A stretch of DNA of 64,000 nucleotides from Winogradskyella arenosi. GTDB taxonomy: Bacteria > Bacteroidota > Bacteroidia > Flavobacteriales > Flavobacteriaceae. This document shows positions 17,964 through 25,816 of this stretch, one piece after another. The DNA is taken from positions 124,001 to 188,000 of the forward strand of contig NZ_QPJO01000003.1 in the NCBI RefSeq assembly GCF_003337305.1, read 5' to 3'. Under the pieces are notes generated by a model. That model saw nothing but the letters and a program-made list of their open reading frames with translations. It did no database searches and was not told where the DNA came from. A program made the position numbers and the translations under genes. Numbering within the stretch: position 1 is the first letter of the stretch; every line of letters begins with the position of its first letter.

Positions 17964-19754
17964 TTATAATTGTTCGTAATAAGTTTTAATTTTAGCAGCC
18001 ATTAGCTTACGTCGTTCTACAAGAAAATCATTATAATCTAAATGCGTTGCCTTATGTAATGTTTTTGGTATATCATTTAGCAAAAGGTTTTCTTCTAATC
18101 CTATTTTAGAATCTAAAGTACTAATATCAAAAACGCCATCTTCAATTTGTGTTGCAACCTTAGCTATGTAATTTTGTGGTGTTAACATGCCCACTTTAAT
18201 ATTAGTAGCTTGTTCTGTGTACACAAAATTTGCTACTTGATTATATTGCTTTGGTATAAACCCATTTTGTGCTAAGTATTTTTTTGGAAAAATATGATGT
18301 ACATCGCCGCGCTGCTCAATTAAGCTACTAATTTTCATGCTTTTTGATAAAAATGCTGGTGCATTACCATAACATTGCGCTGCTAAATACACATTATAGG
18401 CATTGTTATTAACACTAGAAGATTCTAATTGATTTACCAATGAAAATTCCCAAAATCCCTGTCCTAAATGGTTTTGTTCCATTTGCTGTAAATATACCTT
18501 AACACCTTTCTCATTAATTTGTTTGATGTCTTCATCAATCATAGATTCTACAGACCCTGAATAACGACCAATAAGTAATGACATTACTAACCAACGCTTA
18601 ACATAGTGTTGAATCTCCGATTCTGGCATACACTCATTCCGTAGTTTTAAATACAAAGCATAGGAAAAGTTTAAACTGTTTTTTGAAGCGATTAACTTCT
18701 GACTTATTAAACCTGCTGACTTTACCAACATAATAAAACGTTGGTAACTGGTTTGGTTAACAAAATCTGTTAAGCCTTCTGATAGCAGATTATAACTACA
18801 TTCTGCAATATCGCTCTCATACGTTCTAGTTTCAAAATTACGACCAGACAGCAACGCTACTAAATCGCTAAATTTTCCACGACTAAATTTATAGGTAAAT
18901 GCCACACGTAACACATCTATATAATCTGGAATGTACAAATCGTCACTACCTGTTGCCATCCATTTAGACGCTTTGTAATAGTCGCTATTAGCGAATACAG
19001 TATCGTTATCTAAAATGTGTTTATTGAAATCTTTATCCACTAATAGTCTACAAAAATAATCGACTAATTTTCGCATTTTATTTCCGCCATAAACCTCATC
19101 GGAAGCTATTTTAGACATCACGAAGTCTGCATTACTCAGCACCACCCCTTTTTGGTTGATACGAATAAAGATATCGGTTACTGTATCTATATCTAAGGAA
19201 TGGTCTAACTCAATAATACCAACCTGTTTGGTTTTTACACCTTTTAGCTTTTCTATTGTTTTAATAACACTTCGTTTGTCTACTTCTGGATTTAAATTCA
19301 TGTACTCATCTATAGCTTCAAAAACAGAAATCTCGTCATTAACTATAGGGTTGATATTATTTATCCATTCTGAACTTTTTTCAAAAGCCTTATTTAATAC
19401 CTCAAATTTTTCTGTTATTGGATTAAAGGCAATTCGAATATTAATTTCCTTATAGTTTTTATTTAAAACACGTTGCCCAACCACAGCAGCGGTTAACGCG
19501 GTAATACGTTGCTGCCCATCTATTAAAACTTTTTTTCCCGCAGATAATTCTCCGTTTTTTAATTTTACATCTGGATTACGCCATGTAATAATATAACCTA
19601 CAGGATAGCCTTGATATAAAGAGTCTATTAAATCTCTCACTTTTGCACTTTTCCAAACAAACGGCCGTTGTATTTCTGGTATGGCAATTTCACCAGATTT
19701 TATCCAGCTTAATAAGGTTTCTACAGGTTGTTGGTGTACTGAGTATTTTGCCAT
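17964..19754 (-). CDS. DUF262/HNH protein, GmrSD-like endonuclease
   Basis: A 596-residue protein with an N-terminal DUF262 (ParB/Srx-like) domain: IPEIQRPFVW at residues 25-34 and the NTPase signature DGQQR at 79-83. The C-terminal HNH part contains VHHIFPKKYL (His486-His487) and a later N in the ATNIKVGML segment, matching the DUF1524-like nuclease of GmrSD, BrxU and SspE-type enzymes, which cut modified phage DNA. Both halves are present in one chain and key residues look intact. It lies 14 bp downstream of the PD-(D/E)XK gene. Cleavage of modified DNA is inferred from the family; its target is unknown. Confidence 0.88.
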   Translation of the reverse strand: MAKYSVHQQPVETLLSWIKSGEIAIPEIQRPFVWKSAKVRDLIDSLYQGYPVGYIITWRNPDVKLKNGELSAGKKVLIDGQQRITALTAAVVGQRVLNKNYKEINIRIAFNPITEKFEVLNKAFEKSSEWINNINPIVNDEISVFEAIDEYMNLNPEVDKRSVIKTIEKLKGVKTKQVGIIELDHSLDIDTVTDIFIRINQKGVVLSNADFVMSKIASDEVYGGNKMRKLVDYFCRLLVDKDFNKHILDNDTVFANSDYYKASKWMATGSDDLYIPDYIDVLRVAFTYKFSRGKFSDLVALLSGRNFETRTYESDIAECSYNLLSEGLTDFVNQTSYQRFIMLVKSAGLISQKLIASKNSLNFSYALYLKLRNECMPESEIQHYVKRWLVMSLLIGRYSGSVESMIDEDIKQINEKGVKVYLQQMEQNHLGQGFWEFSLVNQLESSSVNNNAYNVYLAAQCYGNAPAFLSKSMKISSLIEQRGDVHHIFPKKYLAQNGFIPKQYNQVANFVYTEQATNIKVGMLTPQNYIAKVATQIEDGVFDISTLDSKIGLEENLLLNDIPKTLHKATHLDYNDFLVERRKLMAAKIKTYYEQL

Positions 19755-19768
19755 TTAGTATCGCTTGT

Positions 19769-20896
19769 TTAATTATTTTTAATTTCTTGCTTTAGAATTT
19801 TTTCGAGCTTAGTAAAGACGTCAACAAAACCATCACCTTTTAGTTTGTTATATATAACATCTCCCAAAGTTCTTATTTCTGATTTCTGGAGTTTGTAAGA
19901 TCTAACAGCAAAATGCGCATAAACTTTATTTTTAGAATTATAAAAACTAGCATTTTCCTCACCTGATAAGGTTACACCTCTATAACGTTCTTTATTAATT
20001 AAGGCTTTCCCCTTTAACTCAACAATTAATCTTAAAGTGCCATCTGTTTTAAGCAAATCTCCATAAATAATAGTAAACATTAAATTTTTGTCTAATTTAG
20101 AGATATAGTAAGATAAGACATTACCTAAATTACCCGAAGACTCGTAAAGTTTAATATTTAATTTTTCACCTTCTAATAGCCTATATGCTTTTTTAACTTC
20201 ATTTTCTAGATGTTTTCTAGCAGAAGATTTATAAGCTATAAGATTGTTGATTTTTTGTTGATTTTCAAAATAAAAGTTAAAATCATTTTCGTTCATAAGT
20301 GGCTGGCTTAAGTTTATTGTGTTTTGGTAAAAGTCTTTTAAAAACACCACGTATTTATCATTGGCATCTAACAGGTAGTTACCCAAATTTTGCATGACTT
20401 GATTGAGTAATTGCAAATGTGTAATATTTATAAAATATGGATGATATATTTTAGAAATTGGATGTAACGACAAAACCACACCCATTTTTTTGGTTGCTAC
20501 CACATCAGTATAATATAACTCTAAATCGTTATTAAGATGATGATACACTTTGTTTTCTATAATTACGGCTTGCTCATTATTTTGTAATAGAATATCTATA
20601 CGTTTTTGATCGCTCACACCATACTCCGTAAATACTTTAAAATCAAAAAACGGATCTATAAGTGTGCTATCTTTATTAATGAGCTCAAACAAACTTGTAA
20701 CAAATAAATCCTTAAACTTATGCACCTCATTAACTCTAAGATAAAACGCATAAATATTAGACAACACATTCTCGTAATGTGGTTGTTTAGCGATGCCTAA
20801 AAAGGTTTTGGGTTTGCCTTTAATTTTAGGGATTTCGTTTTTATCTAAAAACGCTTGTAATGACTCTAAATTAATCTTTTCTTTTCCTTCTAACAT
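19769..20896 (-). CDS. PD-(D/E)XK nuclease superfamily protein
   Basis: A soluble protein of 375 residues from the preferred ATG at 20896, which overlaps the TAG of the upstream gene (ATGTTAG); an ATG at 20908 is also in frame. Numbered from 20896, Glu42 in PHYENVLS, Asp101 in RIDILL and Glu114-x-Lys116 in VIIENKV form the active-site pattern of the PDDEXK_4 family. The C-terminal half (LIVELKGKALI, GVTLSGEE) is not recognised. It stands between the unknown 216-residue gene and the DUF262 gene, all tightly spaced. It is probably a defence nuclease or an anti-invader effector; specificity cannot be deduced. Confidence 0.78.
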   Translation of the reverse strand: MLEGKEKINLESLQAFLDKNEIPKIKGKPKTFLGIAKQPHYENVLSNIYAFYLRVNEVHKFKDLFVTSLFELINKDSTLIDPFFDFKVFTEYGVSDQKRIDILLQNNEQAVIIENKVYHHLNNDLELYYTDVVATKKMGVVLSLHPISKIYHPYFINITHLQLLNQVMQNLGNYLLDANDKYVVFLKDFYQNTINLSQPLMNENDFNFYFENQQKINNLIAYKSSARKHLENEVKKAYRLLEGEKLNIKLYESSGNLGNVLSYYISKLDKNLMFTIIYGDLLKTDGTLRLIVELKGKALINKERYRGVTLSGEENASFYNSKNKVYAHFAVRSYKLQKSEIRTLGDVIYNKLKGDGFVDVFTKLEKILKQEIKNN

Positions 20897-21540
20897 GTTA
20901 CTTCCCAAATTATAAGTCTTGTTTCCATATTAATTTTGTCCGCTAAAATTAGCTCGTCATGCAAAATATTAGCATTAAAACTTAAATTCAACTCATTCAT
21001 TTTCTCAATAAAACGAAAGTCAAAATTTGATGTTTTTTTTGAACACAAAGCATTGACTAATTGTTCTTTTATTTCATAATTTGAAGGAAACGGTCCTAAA
21101 AGTCTAGATTGTAATTGATGCCCTAACATTTTAGCATCTGCAACACAGATAAAATACGCTTTGCGTTTGGTAAAATAAGTATCTAGCCCTAAACGAATCA
21201 TATCGTTTAGTGTTTTAATTAATTTAGCTGTTTTATTTATAGTACCTTTTTCGTTACTGTTTTGTTTAAATAAACCAAATTCTGCACACAAATTTAGTTT
21301 ATCGACTACCAAATCCATTTTTGGGTTTTCTTTTCGGTATGAATGCATATTTTCTCTTGGTGTATAACAACATTTATCTATACTGTTTTCCAATACTATT
21401 TCATAATTTTTTAAGTCACGTTCTAAAGTAAGTGCTGTAAAAAAATCATAACGCACAGAATCTTCTCCCATTTCTAATAAAGGGATGTGACTACAACGCT
21501 CTGTAAATAATTCCTTAAACTTTATAAATACATCTTCCAT
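20890..21540 (-). CDS. Unrecognised protein in the restriction operon, possibly nuclease-like
   Basis: A 216-residue protein without signal or membrane segments. The middle reads PKMDLVVDKLNLCAEFGLFK (residues 73-92): Asp76 and Glu87 on neighbouring strands resemble the start of a PD-(D/E)XK core, but the Lys two residues after Glu is missing, so catalysis is doubtful. A later segment, KRKAYFICVADAKMLGHQLQ, could be the following strand and helix. It lies 5 bp below the interrupted gene and overlaps the PD-(D/E)XK gene by 7 bp, suggesting the two products work together. No family is recognised. Confidence 0.68.
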   Translation of the reverse strand: MEDVFIKFKELFTERCSHIPLLEMGEDSVRYDFFTALTLERDLKNYEIVLENSIDKCCYTPRENMHSYRKENPKMDLVVDKLNLCAEFGLFKQNSNEKGTINKTAKLIKTLNDMIRLGLDTYFTKRKAYFICVADAKMLGHQLQSRLLGPFPSNYEIKEQLVNALCSKKTSNFDFRFIEKMNELNLSFNANILHDELILADKINMETRLIIWEVTC

Positions 21541-21545
21541 AATTG

Positions 21546-22064
21546 CTATCGTCTATCAAAATTAACCAACTCCCATTGTGCGATGCTTTGCTGGCTCTCT
21601 TTAGCTTTACATCTTATATCTTGTATAATTTGCAAATAGGTATCTGCACATTCTAACTGCGTCCAATTCACTAAAGGTTGCTTGTATAAGCGTTGTTGTA
21701 TAATTCTGTCTACAGGGCAATGTGGTGGTTCTGGTATAATACCCAAACACCAGTAATATTTTAAAGCCAGATTTAGTAGTTTTTGGCTGACACCGATATT
21801 AATAGGAGCTTTTAGTACATGACTAAAGTTTTCTGTAAACCGACTTATGGCTTGCATATTTTCTATATGAATGCTATCCTCTGTTATTGGTGTTTTGTAT
21901 TGACTTACAACAGTATTCTCTACTTAACCTCTTAGCTTGTTTCTAAAATAGGTACGGTCTTTTTCTTTGGTATTGGGTTTGTAAATACCTGTATGCTGAA
22001 ACGCACCACCAAAGGTTAGTAACCAAATTTCTTCTATTAAGAAGGCTTGTTGTTCTTTTTGCAT
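21546..22064 (-). pseudogene. Unrecognised gene interrupted by an in-frame stop codon
   Basis: An ATG at 22064 opens a 46-residue frame beginning MQKEQQAFLIEEIWLLTFGG and ending RNKLRG, then TAA at 21924-21926. The same frame continues without shift for 22 more codons to an ATG at 21857 and on to a stop at 21546, giving a further 103 residues (GVSQKLLNLALKYYWCLG, CPVDRIIQQRL). Together they would be one 172-residue protein with a single nonsense codon at position 47. Codon use and residue make-up are normal on both sides. It may be a true pseudogene, a sequencing error or two genes with a coupled restart. Function unknown; it is in the defence operon. Confidence 0.65.
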
Positions 22065-22087
22065 AATTTAACTATAATATAGTTCTG

Positions 22088-22780
22088 CTATATATTAATA
22101 TGAGTATCGTATAATTTTTTATTGTCTCTAATTTCAATAGCCTTTTCTATATAAGTTTTATGAGATACTTTAAAATCTTTCCACTTAACATTTAAAATAT
22201 AAGATGCTTCACCCGAGTAAACATAATAACCACTACAAATCCTTCTATCTGGATTTTTCACATTAAACATATTTGCTTTAATAATTTCAAATAATAAAGA
22301 GGTCTTATAATTAGTGCAATTACAATCTGAATCTTCTGAAATATACCAATCGTAAGAATTATTTTCATCAGGTAAAACCACTGCAATAACTCCATTCATT
22401 CTACTGGTTCTATCTGCTCTTGTCGTTTGTCTTAAAGAATAAGAAACTTCCCACGGTATCCATTGGTCGCTTTCAGCTTTAAATGTTTCTTTCATTCCTT
22501 TTGAAATCATAACAATTGTTACACTACTATTAAAAATTTTATCTTTTAAAGCAGACTTAATAGTTTCATCAGCAAAATGCAGAAGACTTTCTCCATCTTT
22601 TTCCCCTAAATTGATATTATCCTTACCAATTATTTCCTGTAACTCATCCACATAATCCCTAACTCTCGTTGCTCTCGCCGTTCTATAAATTCTTCCAAAA
22701 ATCTCAATTTCATCTACCTTATTTAAATCTGGCACATGTGTATCTCCATATTTATACGACACAAATACTTTTCTTCCCAT
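22088..22780 (-). CDS. ThsB-like TIR domain protein (DUF1863/MTH538 type)
   Basis: A 230-residue protein with the TIR-like fold of Thoeris ThsB. RKVFVSYKYGD (residues 3-13) is the first strand and BB-loop entry, SVTIVMISKGM (87-97) a core strand, and WIPWEVSYSL places a candidate catalytic Glu at 111. In Thoeris, ThsB senses phage and makes a cyclic ADP-ribose isomer from NAD. The last 60 residues hold IRDNKKLYDT and an N-glycosidase-neutral extension I do not recognise. It lies 2 bp below the SLOG gene in a trio with a second TIR gene. No ThsA (SIR2-SLOG) gene is present, so it is not a standard Thoeris system. Confidence 0.85.
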   Translation of the reverse strand: MGRKVFVSYKYGDTHVPDLNKVDEIEIFGRIYRTARATRVRDYVDELQEIIGKDNINLGEKDGESLLHFADETIKSALKDKIFNSSVTIVMISKGMKETFKAESDQWIPWEVSYSLRQTTRADRTSRMNGVIAVVLPDENNSYDWYISEDSDCNCTNYKTSLLFEIIKANMFNVKNPDRRICSGYYVYSGEASYILNVKWKDFKVSHKTYIEKAIEIRDNKKLYDTHINI

Positions 22781-22782
22781 AA

Positions 22783-23373
22783 CTATATTTTATCAATTAG
22801 AAGTTCTTGAAATGTTGATGAAAACGCATAATCATTTTGAAATCTTTCATTTTTATTAATGCTATTTTCATATATGAATTTTGCAGCAGCTCCTGTACTT
22901 GCTAGTGGAATAATTAGAGCCTCTGGATGAAATTCTCTAAACATCTTATATTCTTCTTCCACACCTTCCATTCCTCCAATAAAAATACCAGCTGCAAATT
23001 CATTTCCACCAAACATTAATTCACGCATGAGTCTGATACTTTTATCTTCATCATCTAAAAGAATAGGAGTCTGAATTACATTTTTAAATTTATTGTTATC
23101 CTCTGGATAAGATTTTTTAAAAAATTTAGATTGATATAGAGTTACATGATTTTGAATATCCATATTCAGCTTTTGCAATACAAAATTAACCAAAGGTGTA
23201 ATTGATGGATGTCCTCCCCAAATCAATCTGTGATTTGGCAATACAGTTGTACACAATGCGATAACAGCATCACGGATAGCAATAACGTCAGCAGTTTCAT
23301 AATATCGAGGATCTCTTTCAGGAAGTGGTATGCTTGCTGAAAGAAATATGTTTTTTAATTCTTTTCTAGCCAT
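22783..23373 (-). CDS. Stand-alone SLOG-domain protein
   Basis: A single-domain Rossmann-like protein of 196 residues. NIFLSASIPLPERDPRYY (8-25) is the first strand and loop, LIWGGHPSITPLVNFV (50-65) carries the GGHPSITPL signature, and GIFIGGMEGVEEEY (129-142) and LIIPLASTGAAAKF (153-166) complete the nucleotide-binding face. SLOG domains (SMF/DprA-LOG) bind nucleotide-derived ligands; in ThsA the SLOG domain binds the cyclic ADP-ribose signal and switches on the fused SIR2. Here the SLOG domain stands alone between two TIR genes, overlapping the upstream TIR gene by 19 bp and lying 2 bp above the ThsB-like gene. The sensor role is inferred. Confidence 0.82.
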   Translation of the reverse strand: MARKELKNIFLSASIPLPERDPRYYETADVIAIRDAVIALCTTVLPNHRLIWGGHPSITPLVNFVLQKLNMDIQNHVTLYQSKFFKKSYPEDNNKFKNVIQTPILLDDEDKSIRLMRELMFGGNEFAAGIFIGGMEGVEEEYKMFREFHPEALIIPLASTGAAAKFIYENSINKNERFQNDYAFSSTFQELLIDKI

Positions 23374-24527
23374 TCGTCAAAATTTTGTTTCTTAATTGTT
23401 TGAACCTTCAAATAACCATTTAACCAATCTAAATGGTTGAGCCATTTATTTCTTATTCTTAGATCGTCATAGATTAAATGAACGCTATCTACTTCAAAGT
23501 CTTTTATTTCTTTAATGATTTCTTCTGATTGATTACAATTTACCGATTGTGGTACACCTACACTCGGAATAAAAATTCTCCTTTTTCCATTATCTAATTC
23601 TTCAGAAATAAATCGTTCTGGTTGTAAGTTTATTTTTTTACCATGCTTATTAGCATAATTGGTAAACTCAGTAATTAAATTATCTTGTCTAGATGCTAGA
23701 TTTCTAGCTCTCAAAGACTCCACCTCTTTTACCAAATCATTTATAAAAACTTCGGTTAGTTTAGATGTGTTTTCATCATTAAATACACCATTTTCAAAAT
23801 CAGTATTTTGAAGTTGTTTAGGTAAACAAACATGTGCCATAGCCTCCAATTTATGATTTGGCCAAACTAGCTGAATTATACCTATTTGTTTTGCACTAGC
23901 TTCTGCAATTTCTTCTGTACACCAATAGCTTTCTAAAAATTTAGGTGTGTTTAAGAGTACAATGACATCACAATCTGTCATTCTATGCCAAAGTTCTTCT
24001 TGAAAGGGTTCTCCTGGTTTTATTGAATGTGTATCTAAAAAAACATCAAAATTATTTCTTTCTAAGGCTTCATATAATTGTATTGCTACAGATGAAGATT
24101 CACTTCTCTTGTAACTCACAAATACTTTTCTAGAAGACCGTAATAATTCAAATGCTTCTAATGCCAGATTAACAATCTTTATATCTTTAGTAGCATCATA
24201 TAAAAGACCATTTTGGTTTTCAAGTATTTTAGGAATCTCATCACTGAAGCTATTTTCTGTATAATAGACTGGTAGTATTAATGTACCATCTTTTATTAAA
24301 GTCTCCGTTATTGTTAAGTCTTTAAAACTTCCATTTTCATCACCAAAATATATTGCAAATGCTGGCTGATTACCACTATACTCTGTATTAAAATTTCCGT
24401 GATTTATTATTTTAAAATAATCTCGCTCTAGTTTTAGTTCCTCTATTTTTTTATAAAATAAATCTATTACTTTATTTGAAAGACTACCAAGATTACCTAA
24501 AACTATTAATCGATATTTATATTTCAT
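23355..24527 (-). CDS. TIR-domain protein with N- and C-terminal extensions (candidate NADase effector)
   Basis: A 390-residue protein. Residues 1-130 form an alpha/beta domain of unknown type (KYRLIVLGNLGSLSNKVIDL, PAFAIYFGDENGSF). A canonical TIR domain spans about 133-260: RKVFVSYKRSESSSVAIQLY, then FLDTHSIKPGEPFQEELW, then NTPKFLESYWCTEEIAEA, with Trp202-Cys203 and the catalytic Glu206 of NAD-cleaving TIRs intact. The last 130 residues contain SVGVPQSVNC and an alpha/beta region (EVDSVHLIYDDLRIR) not recognised. It lies 5 bp below hsdS and overlaps the SLOG gene by 19 bp. NAD depletion upon activation is inferred from the conserved active site. Confidence 0.85.
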   Translation of the reverse strand: MKYKYRLIVLGNLGSLSNKVIDLFYKKIEELKLERDYFKIINHGNFNTEYSGNQPAFAIYFGDENGSFKDLTITETLIKDGTLILPVYYTENSFSDEIPKILENQNGLLYDATKDIKIVNLALEAFELLRSSRKVFVSYKRSESSSVAIQLYEALERNNFDVFLDTHSIKPGEPFQEELWHRMTDCDVIVLLNTPKFLESYWCTEEIAEASAKQIGIIQLVWPNHKLEAMAHVCLPKQLQNTDFENGVFNDENTSKLTEVFINDLVKEVESLRARNLASRQDNLITEFTNYANKHGKKINLQPERFISEELDNGKRRIFIPSVGVPQSVNCNQSEEIIKEIKDFEVDSVHLIYDDLRIRNKWLNHLDWLNGYLKVQTIKKQNFDEWLEKN

Positions 24528-24532
24528 AAGCT

Positions 24533-25816
24533 TTAAACTTTTACTGTTTTGGTGTCTACTTTTGACATTTTGGAAAGAATTATATTTTTAGTTTCAACCA
24601 ACAAATCAATTTCTTTATTAATTAATTCTGTCTTTTTAGTTATTACTAAAAGGTTAGATTCTAGCAATTCTCTAGTTTTATAATTTGGCAATAAAAAAGG
24701 GATTGCTTGTATTACTTCTCTTTTGGCTATGTTTGGTATTGCACTACCACCTGATTCGCCAATAAGTAAACGTTTACCTTCTTTTGAACTTAAAAAATAT
24801 TTAATACAAATTGGACTTATTATTGAAGAGTCAACTCTTAATATTAAAAGAGCTTGATTTATAATACCTATTGGATCTGTAGTTTTAACGTATGATAATT
24901 TACCTAAATTAACTCCAGAACAACTAATTAAAATATCATTTGCTTTTACTGAGAATCTTTCAAGTGACTTAAATTTATCCTTATCAACATAATAACGGAA
25001 ATTTCTATGTTCATCCAAAACATGTTGTTGTTCATAAACAGGTATACCAGAATCTCTCATATCTGCAACTTTCAATGCTGATCCAAATGGGCCTCTTATA
25101 TAACCTTTGTTATCTAGCAGACTGCCTAAATCACTCACTACAAAAATCTCAGGAATCTCCATATCCAACTCCTCATTATAAATCATTTCTCCACCAGAGG
25201 ATTTATATGGTTTGCCTTCTGCATTAGGAAACTCAAAATCCACAAACCAATGTTTATACAAGGCTTGTGCGGTGTCTTCTAGTTTTTGGTTTAGGGTTTC
25301 GTTTAGTTTTATACGGTTTACAATGGTGTTGTATTCTGCTACTAATTCACGTTGTTTTTCTATGGATGGGATGGGTAGTTCTGTTTCTTCTAATTCTTCC
25401 CAATCAAAAGTTTCTCTGGCGCTCCCATGCGATTTGAAACGTGCATAACGGTCAAATTCTGGTCGTCTAAACCACATCATTAAATATTCGGCATTTAATA
25501 ATTCATCATCTATAATTTCAAAAACGGTATAAGCTTGAGAGACTAATGCTTTATCGTATTCTTCTAAAAGTGCAATAGAAATTTTGTCGCCATTTCTAGA
25601 GGTTACAGGCCCATAAGCAAATTGATTTTTCTCAATAATTTTATAACGAGACATATCTGTACCCACAGTGTTGGCGATAGAAGGCATTAATACTTTTTTT
25701 ATACTAACACCTAAAAGTGTTTCAACTTCAAGATTTTTGTTTCTAATATTAACTACCTGAATGTAATCACCTAAACGTTTATAGTTTAATTTAGCTTCGC
25801 TGATTTCACAATTCAT
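24533..25816 (-). CDS. hsdS: Type I restriction enzyme, specificity subunit
   Basis: HsdS, 427 residues, sets the target sequence of the methylase and restriction complex. Two target-recognition domains are seen, about residues 8-150 and 215-375, each followed by a long helix (SIEKQRELVAEYNTIVNRIK near 151-170 and the C-terminal helix near 385-420) that spaces the two half-sites. The segment ALYKHWFVDFEFPNAEGKPY is the typical conserved middle region. The start overlaps the hsdM stop by 11 bp. Immediately below it the operon continues with the TIR gene rather than hsdR. Confidence 0.95.
   Translation of the reverse strand: MNCEISEAKLNYKRLGDYIQVVNIRNKNLEVETLLGVSIKKVLMPSIANTVGTDMSRYKIIEKNQFAYGPVTSRNGDKISIALLEEYDKALVSQAYTVFEIIDDELLNAEYLMMWFRRPEFDRYARFKSHGSARETFDWEELEETELPIPSIEKQRELVAEYNTIVNRIKLNETLNQKLEDTAQALYKHWFVDFEFPNAEGKPYKSSGGEMIYNEELDMEIPEIFVVSDLGSLLDNKGYIRGPFGSALKVADMRDSGIPVYEQQHVLDEHRNFRYYVDKDKFKSLERFSVKANDILISCSGVNLGKLSYVKTTDPIGIINQALLILRVDSSIISPICIKYFLSSKEGKRLLIGESGGSAIPNIAKREVIQAIPFLLPNYKTRELLESNLLVITKKTELINKEIDLLVETKNIILSKMSKVDTKTVKV

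Noticed and set aside
22088..24527. A standard Thoeris type I or II system
   Set aside because: No SIR2-SLOG or membrane-macro ThsA gene is present; SLOG is a separate single-domain protein.
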